DNA of 64,000 nucleotides from Chlamydiota bacterium (GTDB taxonomy: Bacteria > Chlamydiota > Chlamydiia > Chlamydiales > JAAKFR01), in the NCBI GenBank assembly GCA_021772465.1, contig JAJFLX010000017.1, positions 260,531-324,530 of the forward strand, given 5' to 3'. How positions within the stretch are numbered: the first letter of the stretch is position 1; the number at the start of each line of letters is the position of its first letter. A program made the translations under genes and the position numbers. Below the pieces are notes generated by a model that saw only the letters and a list, made by a program, of their open reading frames with translations, was not told where the DNA came from and made no database searches. Below, piece by piece: positions 45,000-53,504 of this stretch.

Positions 45000-45992
45000 A
45001 TGTCATATTTATCGCAAGTAGATCCGAAGAGTCCGCACACCACACATCCTGAAGAGAATTTGATCTCAAAAACTCTTCCATTAGAGCTTTTTGATAAAGT
45101 ATTATCTCATCTAAATAATGCGTTAGACATACAGTCGGCAACTTTAGTAAGTCGAACTTGGAAATGGCTAGCAATAGAGGCTGCTAAATTCAAGGAATCT
45201 CATCTGATGAGAGAGTGGGTGGAGACGCTCTGCGCTCATTTAGAACAAACAATCTACTCAGCTCGTTGCGAATTTCTTAGAAAGACTTTAAAAGAGGCAC
45301 CAATTTTAGAAGATTCTAATTTAAAAGGTGTGAAGCAATCGTTGCTTTTTGTAAGAGAAAAAATGTTACAAGTATTAAGAGCTTTAGATTTTGATTGCTT
45401 AGAAAATTTAGGTGTGGAAATGGAGGGGGTAAAAAAGTATTCATTTTTTGGTGAAATAATTAAGTTAGACAAAATTAATAGAGAAATAATTGAGGTGAGT
45501 AAATTACCCAATAGTGATGACAAACAGTATGCCCAACAAAGTATTTTGGGAGAACTGACTCAGCTCGGTCAGATCGATCCGGCCATTGAGATAGCAAAAG
45601 AAATAACGGATAAGTATTTGAGAGCTCTCTCTTTAAAAGAGATTTCAGCCAATTTGACTCAAAACGGGAATATTGATAAGGCTCTTGAAGTTGCAAATTT
45701 AATTTCTCTCAAAGAACTAAAAACCTCTGCTTTAGAAAATATTTATAAGGCTTTAGTAGAAAATTCTGAGATCAAAAGAGCCATAGAGGTAGCCGACACC
45801 CTACCTGTTGAATCAGATAAGAGGCTGGCCTTCAGGAAGATTTCGATTCAATTAGAAAGAAGAGGGGATATCGAGGGGGCTGTGGAGGTTGCAAGTAAAA
45901 TTTCAGATGAGAGGACGAGAAGAGCAGCCTTAAAAAATGTTTTTAAGACGTTGGAAACCGATGAGATGGATCGGCGATATCTCTTAAAATGA
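45000..45992 (+). CDS. F-box protein with 33-residue helical repeats, copy 2
   Basis: A 330-residue protein. Residues 26-58 match the F-box well (LPLELFDKVLSHL, then DIQSATLVSRTWKWLA). A helical linker of about 110 residues follows, then four and a half TPR/PPR-like units of 33-34 residues from about 175 (for example ALSLKEISANLTQNGNIDKA, then LEVANLISLKEL). It is clearly paralogous to the gene at 36237-37439 but has two fewer units and a proper ATG. F-box proteins are eukaryotic; in intracellular bacteria they usually act inside the host as part of SCF ligases. No signal peptide is seen. Confidence 0.75.
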   Translation: MSYLSQVDPKSPHTTHPEENLISKTLPLELFDKVLSHLNNALDIQSATLVSRTWKWLAIEAAKFKESHLMREWVETLCAHLEQTIYSARCEFLRKTLKEAPILEDSNLKGVKQSLLFVREKMLQVLRALDFDCLENLGVEMEGVKKYSFFGEIIKLDKINREIIEVSKLPNSDDKQYAQQSILGELTQLGQIDPAIEIAKEITDKYLRALSLKEISANLTQNGNIDKALEVANLISLKELKTSALENIYKALVENSEIKRAIEVADTLPVESDKRLAFRKISIQLERRGDIEGAVEVASKISDERTRRAALKNVFKTLETDEMDRRYLLK

Positions 45993-46020
45993 ATAAGCCC
46001 AGCTAGTACAAACACTTCCT

Positions 46021-46368
46021 TCACTCAATAGACTTATACATCCATTTTCCCTCGCGCTTGATGAACTCACTGCATTCTACATAGGAAATCTCTTTACCCT
46101 CCTGCATGAGCGTGGCGCGGAAAGAGAGAGTGCTTTCGGTGACCTCTAAAATCTCAAGTCCTAAAAATTTGGTTTGTCCACAAAAAGTCTGGATCCCTTC
46201 GAGATTGGGCGGCTTATCTGTCGTTTTTGCAATGTAATCTACAAGAGAGAGAGCATAAGCTGAATATCTCGAGCGCATCAGCTTGAGGGGGGTGGGGGCA
46301 GGGATCCCCTCGTGATAGGGTTTGCAACAGAGGGCATATTCCAGATCGCTATGGCAAGGACACTTCAT
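46021..46368 (-). CDS. YchJ-family SEC-C metal-binding protein
   Basis: A 115-residue protein with the amino-terminal SEC-C-like zinc motif (C3, C5, C14, C15 in CPCHSDLEYALCC) and the YchJ core LMRSRYSAYAL. It ends with an NTF2-like part (SFRATLMQEG, then FIKREGKWMYK). YchJ proteins (UPF0225) have no firmly known role. It is shorter than the usual 150-160 residues. It lies 5 bp after lpxB and is probably the last gene of that operon. Confidence 0.85.
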   Translation of the reverse strand: MKCPCHSDLEYALCCKPYHEGIPAPTPLKLMRSRYSAYALSLVDYIAKTTDKPPNLEGIQTFCGQTKFLGLEILEVTESTLSFRATLMQEGKEISYVECSEFIKREGKWMYKSIE

Positions 46369-46373
46369 GGTTT

Positions 46374-48104
46374 CTATGAGCTCAGTAATTCAGATACGAC
46401 CTCAGCCGCTCGTTTAGAGGCAGGGTAGGCGCTTAAAACGCTCCTCAATTTGCTACAAACCTCTCTACACTCTTTTGCATTTACCTCGAGATTACGAAGC
46501 TCTTGAGCTATTTTAGAGGGTGAGAGAGATCTGTGAATAAATTCGGGATAAACACTCTTACCAGAGATAATATTGACAAGCGTGTAATGAGGCATGAGAA
46601 TGCGGAAGAAGTAGCGGCCCAAAAGGTAATTGAGAAGAGGGAGCTTATAAGTGACTACAGTTGGTAAGCCGTGCAGCCCCATTTCGAGAATCACCGTTCC
46701 AGAAGTTGCAAGAGCGAGACTCGCTTTGCGCATGAGTTCATATCGTCTCTCGTGGGATATGAGAAGGGCTGTAGAGTCGACATGTTTTTTGATCTCAGCC
46801 TTAACTTCAGGTTTGGCAACAGATATTGCCAAGGTATGTGTCTCTTTAAATTCTTGAGCAGCAGCCCATTGAATGGGGAGGTTGTGGGCGATCTCTTGCC
46901 TGCGAGATCCTGGAAAAAGCGCAAGGACCGGTTTATTTGTTGAAAGTTTCCAATCGGTGTCATAGGGGTAGTTATCGAGATAAGAGATCAATGGGTGGCC
47001 AATATAGCTCGCTTGTAGGGAGGTGTTTTTGAAGCAATCGGGCTCGAAGGGCAAGATGCAAAGTAGAGCATCAAGGGTTTTTGCGAGCTTTTGGATTCTT
47101 TTTTTACGCCACGCCCAAACAGAGGGGCAGACGTAGTGGATGATTTTCCCTTTGTACCCCTTGCGTCGTAGTTTTTTAGCGAGCAGCATATTAAAATCGG
47201 CATAATCGATCAAAATGACTGCGCGAGGGTTTTTTTGAAGGATCTGACGTTTCACGCGGTGAAAATCTATAAAAAGACGGGGAAGTGCGGCCAAAACAGC
47301 TGTGATACCCATCACCTGAAAGCGCTCCATTGGAAGAGTGACTTCCAGACCCGCTGCACGCATTTTAGGGCCACCAACCCCACAGATTTTATCGTGTTTT
47401 TTAAACAGTTCATCGATGAGTTGGCTCCCTAAAAGATCACCACTTGGCTCACCCGCAAAGAGGTAGAGGTCATCGGAGGGCGGTGGGGCATTTTTTAAGA
47501 GCATTAAGTTGCGAATGTAGGGGATGAGCCCAAGGCTATAGCCGAGAATATTGACAGGGTCGCGTAAAAAAAGGAAATAAGTCAAACAGAGGAAGCCGCC
47601 TGTGAGGCTGAGCCACCAAAAAGAGCGGCTGAGATAACTCTTTTGTTGCCGCTCAGCTTGCCACCATTGCACCCAGAATCGGCTTGCGAAGAGGAGAAGT
47701 CCTCCCAACCCCAAAAGGTGCCATGGAAAAGAGAGGTCTGGGGCTCCGAGCGGGGAGCGCATCCAAATAAACGGTCTTTGAAAGAGAAAAAAAGTAGTGA
47801 CAACACCCACAGCTCCAGCCATGAGAGCGATAGCGACTGAGGTTTTTACAGCCTTTTCACTTTGCAAATTGAGGTTGCGCCAAGCGATGATAACGCTGAC
47901 CGATTGAATGAGACAGACAGGGAACTGGAGCTGAATAGCTGAGTGGATGATCATCGTCGCATTAGCGATGAGCGTGAGAACCCAAAATGTGCGTGGCACG
48001 ACAGTGCGCTTATTTCGCTCACTTGAGATCCATTGGATAAAAAAGCGGAGTCCAAAGAGGAGCGAGGCAAAAAGACCTAAGGGGTAGAGAAGACTACGGA
48101 TCAT
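46374..48104 (-). CDS. lpxB: lipid-A-disaccharide synthase with amino-terminal membrane extension
   Basis: A 576-residue protein. Residues 1-90 and about 120-205 are two copies of the small LAB_N membrane domain (FFIQWISSERNKRTVVPRTFW and FWVQWWQAERQQKSYLSRSFW). The rest is a GT19 LpxB enzyme starting at LYLFAGEPSGDLLGSQL, with PSVWAWR and FPGSRRQEI. LpxB joins lipid X and UDP-diacylglucosamine into the lipid A disaccharide. The fusion is known in chlamydial LpxB (CT_411). It overlaps the upstream glycosyltransferase by 4 bp. Confidence 0.95.
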   Translation of the reverse strand: MIRSLLYPLGLFASLLFGLRFFIQWISSERNKRTVVPRTFWVLTLIANATMIIHSAIQLQFPVCLIQSVSVIIAWRNLNLQSEKAVKTSVAIALMAGAVGVVTTFFLFQRPFIWMRSPLGAPDLSFPWHLLGLGGLLLFASRFWVQWWQAERQQKSYLSRSFWWLSLTGGFLCLTYFLFLRDPVNILGYSLGLIPYIRNLMLLKNAPPPSDDLYLFAGEPSGDLLGSQLIDELFKKHDKICGVGGPKMRAAGLEVTLPMERFQVMGITAVLAALPRLFIDFHRVKRQILQKNPRAVILIDYADFNMLLAKKLRRKGYKGKIIHYVCPSVWAWRKKRIQKLAKTLDALLCILPFEPDCFKNTSLQASYIGHPLISYLDNYPYDTDWKLSTNKPVLALFPGSRRQEIAHNLPIQWAAAQEFKETHTLAISVAKPEVKAEIKKHVDSTALLISHERRYELMRKASLALATSGTVILEMGLHGLPTVVTYKLPLLNYLLGRYFFRILMPHYTLVNIISGKSVYPEFIHRSLSPSKIAQELRNLEVNAKECREVCSKLRSVLSAYPASKRAAEVVSELLSS

Positions 48105-48817
48105 TGGCCACTGATCTCTTCTTGGATTTTGAGGCGAAGGGTGCGTTTACGCATCCACCGTACAGCGAACATATCGATAATCGGCCCTACTGAGCGGTTG
48201 AAAAAGTTATACTTCGTGACCCCCGATGTGCGCTCGCGGTGATGAACAGGCACCTCTTTCACCCGAAAACCTTCGTTGATAAAGAGCGCGGGGAGAAAAC
48301 GGTGCATCCCACGATACATTTTGATCTGGTCGAGGGCACTTTTTCGGTATGCTTTCAACGAACAGCCCGTGTCGTGCACCTCATCGCCGCACAGCCTACT
48401 TCGGATCGCATTTGAGAGGCGCGAGATGATGCGTTTGTTCCAGGGGTCTCGCCTATTGATACGCCATCCAACCACAAGATCACAATCGGCAAGCATCGAA
48501 GTGAGCTTAGGAATATCTTCCGGGTCGTTTTGACGGTCCCCATCGAGAGTGATTACAATGTCGCCTCGAGCAGCTTGAAATCCCGCTTTAAAAGCAGCTG
48601 ATTGACCCAAGTTGCTCGCAAATTTAAGGACGCGCAAGTAGGTTTTTTTTTCGACAAGTTGTTTGAGGATTTCGAAGGTTGCATCGGTTGAGCCATCGTC
48701 GATGCAGATTAGCTCCCAACTCCTTTTGAGCCCCTCCATGACAGGCTCGATCTCTTCAATCAAATCCGCGATGTTTTCGGCCTCATTTTTAAGAGGAATC
48801 ACAACAGAGTAGTGCAT
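48101..48817 (-). CDS. GT2 glycosyltransferase (ArnC/dolichol-phosphate mannosyltransferase type)
   Basis: About 238 residues from ATG 48817, which shares a base with the previous stop (TAATG). GT2 motifs are visible: VVIPLKNEAENI at the start, DDGSTD (40-45), the DGDRQNDP metal and donor motif, and VGWRINRRDPW. There are no carboxyl-terminal membrane helices, unlike ArnC. It probably moves a sugar to a lipid carrier. Genes of this type often sit beside LAB_N-domain genes, and here it is coupled to lpxB, so lipid A or LPS decoration is the likely role. Confidence 0.85.
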   Translation of the reverse strand: MHYSVVIPLKNEAENIADLIEEIEPVMEGLKRSWELICIDDGSTDATFEILKQLVEKKTYLRVLKFASNLGQSAAFKAGFQAARGDIVITLDGDRQNDPEDIPKLTSMLADCDLVVGWRINRRDPWNKRIISRLSNAIRSRLCGDEVHDTGCSLKAYRKSALDQIKMYRGMHRFLPALFINEGFRVKEVPVHHRERTSGVTKYNFFNRSVGPIIDMFAVRWMRKRTLRLKIQEEISGQ

Positions 48818-49590
48818 TATAATAGTTTCTCCTTCATCCACCTAGCTCCCTCTTGAAAAATATGGGGGGCAGTCCCGTGTCCCTCATAGCCCAGCGAGCG
48901 GGTGATCATCATTTCTACATTCATATGACGCGCTCGCACTTCATGCCCTTTATCTGCCAGCTTTCGAATGAAGTGGAAACAGGCGTCGGTACTCACTCTC
49001 GTATCGCGGTTTCCGATGTAAAATCGCAGGGAGTGAAGATGCGTGAGAGAGTCGACTAAGTAGGTCAAATCAAGGGTTTTGGATAAAATCATAGCACGTG
49101 AAGAGGCTTCTTCGCGAGCAAATTCGTGGACGCCGCTGAGCTTCGTGAGTGGGGCAAACCCTAAAAGAGTTTTGATTCTCTTCTCTCGAGCTGCGATATG
49201 GGTGGCGACAAAGCCTCCTCGAGAGAGACCCATAGCTGCGAGGTGACTAGGGTCCACCCAGAGGTTTTCGATGAGCCAGTCGATTCCTTGTACGGTTTTG
49301 TCAAAAAAATCTTCGAGAAATCGCTCGCCGCTCTTCATCGCCTCCGCCCACGCGTGCATCGCTCGATGTTTATCAAAACCAGGTCCGTGGCAAGGGAGTG
49401 TGACTGAAAAAATACGAAAAGGGGCACCCTCAAGTGCCAAAGCAGGTTGATTGTAGGGATCGAGTTCTAAACTCTCTTCAGCAGAGAGAGCAAAGTAAAA
49501 GAGGGCAGGGAGGGGGCCCGCTTCAGGTCCAGGCCCTAGGTAGGCGAAATCACGGATTCGCTTGCTTGGAGAGTTGTTTCCAGTGCTCAT
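48817..49590 (-). CDS. alpha/beta hydrolase
   Basis: A 257-residue hydrolase with the oxyanion-type motif LPCHGPGFDKHRAMHAWAEA, the nucleophile elbow GLSRGG (S123) and a late histidine in GYEGHGTAP. The layout resembles short dipeptidyl-peptidase/acetyl-xylan-esterase-like hydrolases. The substrate is not evident. It sits in the pcnB-lpxB unit between pcnB (41 bp overlap) and the GT2 gene, which makes an esterase role in envelope lipid metabolism possible but unproven. Confidence 0.8.
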   Translation of the reverse strand: MSTGNNSPSKRIRDFAYLGPGPEAGPLPALFYFALSAEESLELDPYNQPALALEGAPFRIFSVTLPCHGPGFDKHRAMHAWAEAMKSGERFLEDFFDKTVQGIDWLIENLWVDPSHLAAMGLSRGGFVATHIAAREKRIKTLLGFAPLTKLSGVHEFAREEASSRAMILSKTLDLTYLVDSLTHLHSLRFYIGNRDTRVSTDACFHFIRKLADKGHEVRARHMNVEMMITRSLGYEGHGTAPHIFQEGARWMKEKLL

Positions 49591-50737
49591 AGGTTTTAAA
49601 GAGGGCGTGGTGGTTTAGGGCTCGCAACTTCAAAAAGATGAGCGGAAGGCGGAAGCCTTTTTGTCGCACGATCTTTGTACGAAATCGCCGCTGCTTTTCA
49701 AGAGGGGTGAGCCGGTATTGCATCTGTAAAATGAACTGACAATCTTGCCTAATTCTTCTCGGAAAATGAGAGTAGGCTTCATAGAGCAGCTCATGCACAA
49801 GAGTGTGGGAGAGATCCATGATTTCTCCCATATTAGGAGGAGGATTTTGCTCTTGGACACGCATATCGAGAATAGGGAAAAGAAGTGCTGCTGCCAGAAT
49901 GGAGCGATCGAGTGTTTTGTAGCCCTGTTGTTTGTTCATCGAGTCGACCCCATTGAGCATAGCAAAGATCTCTTCGGCATGAGAATCACGAAAGTAAGCA
50001 GAGAGTTTAGGAAAGAGCAAATCGAGGAGTCCATGGGCGAGCATCAGCCGAAAAAAAGGCTCAGCTGCCCCCGATTCGAGCATACGCAGGATCTCTTCAA
50101 GAAGCCTTGCCGGAGAGCTTTTTAGAATCTCTTCACGGCAATTATTTAGAGCTTCGAGGTCCTCTTCTTGCATGTGGAAGCCAAACCGGGCGCGAAATTT
50201 GAGCATCCGGATCATGCGCACGGGATCTTGCTTGAAGCGGAGGATAGGGTCACCAATTGAGCGGAGCGTGTGAGCTTGTAAATCTTCGAATCCTCCGACA
50301 TAATCAATGATACGATGGTCAGAGGGGTCGTAGCAAAGACCATTGATTGTGAAGTCACGGCGGAGCACGTCCTCTTCAGGAGAGCCCCAGATATTGTCGC
50401 GCACAATCAGCTCGTCGTCGGAGGGGTCCCCCGCGCGGAAGGTAGCGACTTCGATGATATGCCTTCCAAAGCGAATGTGTGCGAGCCGGAAACGTCTGCC
50501 GATCAAAATGCAGTTACGAAAGATCGCCTTCACCTCTTCAGGCTTGGCAGAGGTGGAGATGTCAAAATCTTTAGGCCTTTTTCGCATCAAAAGGTCGCGC
50601 ACCCCTCCTCCTACAAGATAGGCAGTATGCCCTGCCTCCTGCAGTCCTTTGAGAACATGAAGGGCAGATTTATCGATGAGATCGTGACGGATGTGGTGAT
50701 CGTCAGACGTATAGATTTTCGGTTCCACGCCCAGCAT
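49550..50737 (-). CDS. pcnB: poly(A) polymerase / CCA-adding-type nucleotidyltransferase
   Basis: About 395 residues from ATG 50737, chosen for a GAGG site 5 bp upstream. A GTG at 50752 is the other choice. It has the class II nucleotidyltransferase head LVGGGVRDLL (41-50) and KDFDIS catalytic aspartates, then RRDFTINGLCYD and the RNA-binding RMIRMLKFRARF block. Chlamydiae have two such genes; location near lpxB matches CT_410 (pcnB). It adds A residues to RNA 3' ends. PcnB and CCA enzymes cannot be told apart safely by eye. Confidence 0.88.
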   Translation of the reverse strand: MLGVEPKIYTSDDHHIRHDLIDKSALHVLKGLQEAGHTAYLVGGGVRDLLMRKRPKDFDISTSAKPEEVKAIFRNCILIGRRFRLAHIRFGRHIIEVATFRAGDPSDDELIVRDNIWGSPEEDVLRRDFTINGLCYDPSDHRIIDYVGGFEDLQAHTLRSIGDPILRFKQDPVRMIRMLKFRARFGFHMQEEDLEALNNCREEILKSSPARLLEEILRMLESGAAEPFFRLMLAHGLLDLLFPKLSAYFRDSHAEEIFAMLNGVDSMNKQQGYKTLDRSILAAALLFPILDMRVQEQNPPPNMGEIMDLSHTLVHELLYEAYSHFPRRIRQDCQFILQMQYRLTPLEKQRRFRTKIVRQKGFRLPLIFLKLRALNHHALFKTYEHWKQLSKQANP

Positions 50738-50744
50738 TATGGCC

Positions 50745-52100
50745 TCATCCACGAAAATTTACAATCTTATCGTAGAGATGGGGGAAGGCCAGACTGGCTT
50801 GGTAATTTTTTCGAAGCGCCCGATAGGTCTTTTCATGGTAAAATTCTTCAAAAAGATCGCGCTCATAGTAGGTATAACTATAAAGCATCTTTCGCCCCCC
50901 GTGGTCTAGGATCATTTTTTCGAGCTCAGCTGTGATGACGTGGACAGGCCTCTCATTGTTAAGCATTCCATAGACCCCGATATTGAGAAAATTTTTCTTG
51001 CCATAGTGAGGGGCGAGAATTTGAGGGGTAGAAGTCCCTACAACGGGACAGAGCCAAATCGGATAGATAGCTGTCTCTTCTACGAGTTTCTCATAAACGC
51101 TTTTTACCTGCTCGAGAGGGGTATAAAAATCGTGGATGAAAAAGAGCTTCTCGGAGATATCTGTAGGGATACGGTGCCATATATCGTAGAGTTTTTGGCT
51201 CTTAAAAACGCCTCCAAAGAGGAGACGAAGCATCCAGGAGGGGTTTGGGGGTTTTTGAGAAATTTTAGGGACCCCCCACTTGAAAAGAAGTTGCAAGAGG
51301 GTGCGCACCCGCAGCACGTACCTTCCGACCCAAAAAGCTCCCCTGTCGAGTCGGAAGAGGTAGTCTTGAAGAGGCATCACCTCTTCGGTGTTTTTGAGCT
51401 GAGTGAGGTGTTGAATGTACCAAGGGGACCAGTAGTGATTTTGTCTGTAGAGGGGGGCTTTGGCTTCACTAGTCAACTGCCCCGCTATGGCAATGCCCCC
51501 TTCAGGCCCTAGTGCGACCCCTTCGATAAAGTCTGCGTTGGGGGGGTTGCAAACGAAATCCAAAAGCGCCTTTGTCGACAGCGATTGATAACTCAGGTGA
51601 ACAAATGGCTTGGCTTCAATCAACTGAATCTTGATCGTCGTGAGGATGCCCAGTGTGCCGTAGGAGCCTGATAACCCGTAGAAGAGATCGGCATTTTCAC
51701 TTGGAGAGGCCATCACTTTCTCTCCACTCCCTAAAACCACTTCGTATTCAAGAGTCGTGTCGCTCACCTGGCCAAAGCGGTGGGAGCTGCTCTCAAGAGC
51801 CGCTCCCATCACGGCTCCACCCACAGTAATCGAGGTGAATTCAGGGACTACAGGGGGAATAAGCCCCTCTTTCAATGTTGCAAGAGAGAGGTCATAAAAT
51901 GAGACTCTAGGCTCGACAAGTGCCCACCTCTGTTCAGAGTTGATCTCTAAAATGTTATTGAAAGAAGAGAGGTCAATTTTTTTTCCCGAAGCCATCTCTC
52001 CACGCAGTGTATTTGAGGCAGAGCCTTTGCGAAATGAAAGAGGGGAACGGGCATTCTTAACTGCGGCTTGAAGAGTTTGGACTCGATCAGCGTGAGACAC
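50745..52100 (-). CDS. FAD-linked oxidoreductase related to sterol delta-24 reductase (DHCR24)
   Basis: About 451 residues from GTG 52100, which has AGGAG 7 bp upstream; GTG 52106 is too close to that site. The FAD-binding_4 half includes ITVGGAVMGAALESSSHRFG and SPSENADLFYGLSGSYGTLG. The second half includes YWSPWYIQH, FWVGRYVL, YPIWLCPVV and FPHLYDKIV. These match, block by block and in order, what I recall of eukaryotic DHCR24, which reduces the side-chain double bond of sterols. The amino-terminal membrane anchor of the human enzyme is absent. It is the first gene of the minus-strand unit, 7 bp before pcnB. Confidence 0.8.
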   Translation of the reverse strand: MSHADRVQTLQAAVKNARSPLSFRKGSASNTLRGEMASGKKIDLSSFNNILEINSEQRWALVEPRVSFYDLSLATLKEGLIPPVVPEFTSITVGGAVMGAALESSSHRFGQVSDTTLEYEVVLGSGEKVMASPSENADLFYGLSGSYGTLGILTTIKIQLIEAKPFVHLSYQSLSTKALLDFVCNPPNADFIEGVALGPEGGIAIAGQLTSEAKAPLYRQNHYWSPWYIQHLTQLKNTEEVMPLQDYLFRLDRGAFWVGRYVLRVRTLLQLLFKWGVPKISQKPPNPSWMLRLLFGGVFKSQKLYDIWHRIPTDISEKLFFIHDFYTPLEQVKSVYEKLVEETAIYPIWLCPVVGTSTPQILAPHYGKKNFLNIGVYGMLNNERPVHVITAELEKMILDHGGRKMLYSYTYYERDLFEEFYHEKTYRALRKNYQASLAFPHLYDKIVNFRG

Positions 52101-52151
52101 GAACACACTCCTGGTAGGAAATATCTGTTTAAGTTATAATTCCACCCTACT

Positions 52152-53501
52152 ATGGCAGGTAAATTATTTGGAACCGATGGGGTCCGCGGCCGCGCAAATT
52201 ACTACCCCATGACCGCTGAAATCTCTTTGATGCTTGGCAAAGCAATAGCCAAGGTGCTGAGAAGGCGGGCTGGAAAACACCGTGTCGTGATCGGCAAAGA
52301 TACTCGTCTTTCGTGCTATATGTTCGAAAATGCACTCATTGCTGGGCTCAATGCGATGGGAGTTGATACCCTCATGCTTGGCCCTCTTCCAACGCCAGCG
52401 GTTGCTTTTATCACAAGAGCTTATCGCGCGGATGCGGGGATTGTCATCTCGGCCTCTCACAACCCTTACTACGACAATGGAATCAAAATTTTCTCAGCAG
52501 ACGGGTTTAAACTGCCTGACTCGATTGAGGAGGAGATGGAGAAAATGATCGAGAAGGAGGATTTTAAAGACCTCCCTCCCGATGGCGAACTCGGCCGCAA
52601 CAAGCGGATTGAAGATGCTGGCGGACGCTACATCGAGTTTGTGAAGGCGACCTTTCCCAAAAGAAAAACCCTAAAAGGGATGAAAATTTTTCTCGACTGC
52701 GCCAATGGGGCAGGTCACCGCGTTGCGCCGCTCGTTTTTTGGGAGCTCGACGCTCAAGTGATTGTGACGGGAAATGAGCCCGATGGTTTGAATATCAATC
52801 GGCAGTGTGGCTCTCTCCACCCTGAAGTGATTCAGAAAGGAGTGATCGAGCACCAAGCGAATGTGGGTATTGCTCTCGATGGCGATGCGGACCGCCTGAT
52901 TTTGGCGGACGAAAAAGGAAATGTCGTGGATGGGGATACGCTTCTTGCCATTTGCGCCCAAGATCTCCACCGGCGAGGATTGCTCAAAAATAATCGGGTA
53001 GTTGCTACTGTGATGAGTAACTTCGGGATGATCAAATTTCTCGAGTCGCTTGGCATCGAGGTGATTCTCTCGAAAGTGGGAGATCGTTATGTGATTCAAG
53101 ACATGCTCACCTACGACGCCTATCTCGGGGGTGAGCAGAGCGGCCACCTTATTTTTCTCGACCACAATCCAACTGGCGACGGGGTAGTCTCTGCTTTGCA
53201 AGTGCTCAAAATCATGGCTGAAACAGAATCCACACTCTCAGAACTTGCCGCCTGTGTGCAGAAGTTTCCTCAAACTTTGATCAATGTCCCTGTCAAACAC
53301 AAACCCCCTCTCGAAGCGCTCAAAAGTGTCCAAGACTCTATTGCTTTAGCTGAAAAAGAGCTCAAGGGGGAGGGACGCGTGCTCGTTCGTTACTCTGGTA
53401 CCGAAGAGGTGTGTCGCGTGATGGTCGAGGGAGCTAAAAAGCACTGCGTCGACGGACTTGCTGGGCAAATTGCTGAAAGTATTGCTAAGGAACTCGGGTA
53501 G
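52152..53501 (+). CDS. glmM: phosphoglucosamine mutase
   Basis: A 449-residue enzyme with the GlmM opening KLFGTDGVRG, the phosphoserine motif ISASHNPYYD (S102), the metal loop DGDADR and the phosphate loop RYSGTEEVCRVM. It converts glucosamine 6-phosphate to the 1-phosphate for UDP-GlcNAc, feeding both lipid A and peptidoglycan. A TATAAT hexamer lies 12 bp before the start but has no matching -35. It is followed 3 bp later by glmS, the preceding step in the pathway (order of CT_815-CT_816). Confidence 0.97.
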   Translation: MAGKLFGTDGVRGRANYYPMTAEISLMLGKAIAKVLRRRAGKHRVVIGKDTRLSCYMFENALIAGLNAMGVDTLMLGPLPTPAVAFITRAYRADAGIVISASHNPYYDNGIKIFSADGFKLPDSIEEEMEKMIEKEDFKDLPPDGELGRNKRIEDAGGRYIEFVKATFPKRKTLKGMKIFLDCANGAGHRVAPLVFWELDAQVIVTGNEPDGLNINRQCGSLHPEVIQKGVIEHQANVGIALDGDADRLILADEKGNVVDGDTLLAICAQDLHRRGLLKNNRVVATVMSNFGMIKFLESLGIEVILSKVGDRYVIQDMLTYDAYLGGEQSGHLIFLDHNPTGDGVVSALQVLKIMAETESTLSELAACVQKFPQTLINVPVKHKPPLEALKSVQDSIALAEKELKGEGRVLVRYSGTEEVCRVMVEGAKKHCVDGLAGQIAESIAKELG

Positions 53502-53504
53502 CGG

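Noticed and set aside
50315..50935. 206-residue plus-strand frame across pcnB and the FAD enzyme
   Set aside because: Spans two certain minus-strand genes; no motif or ribosome site.
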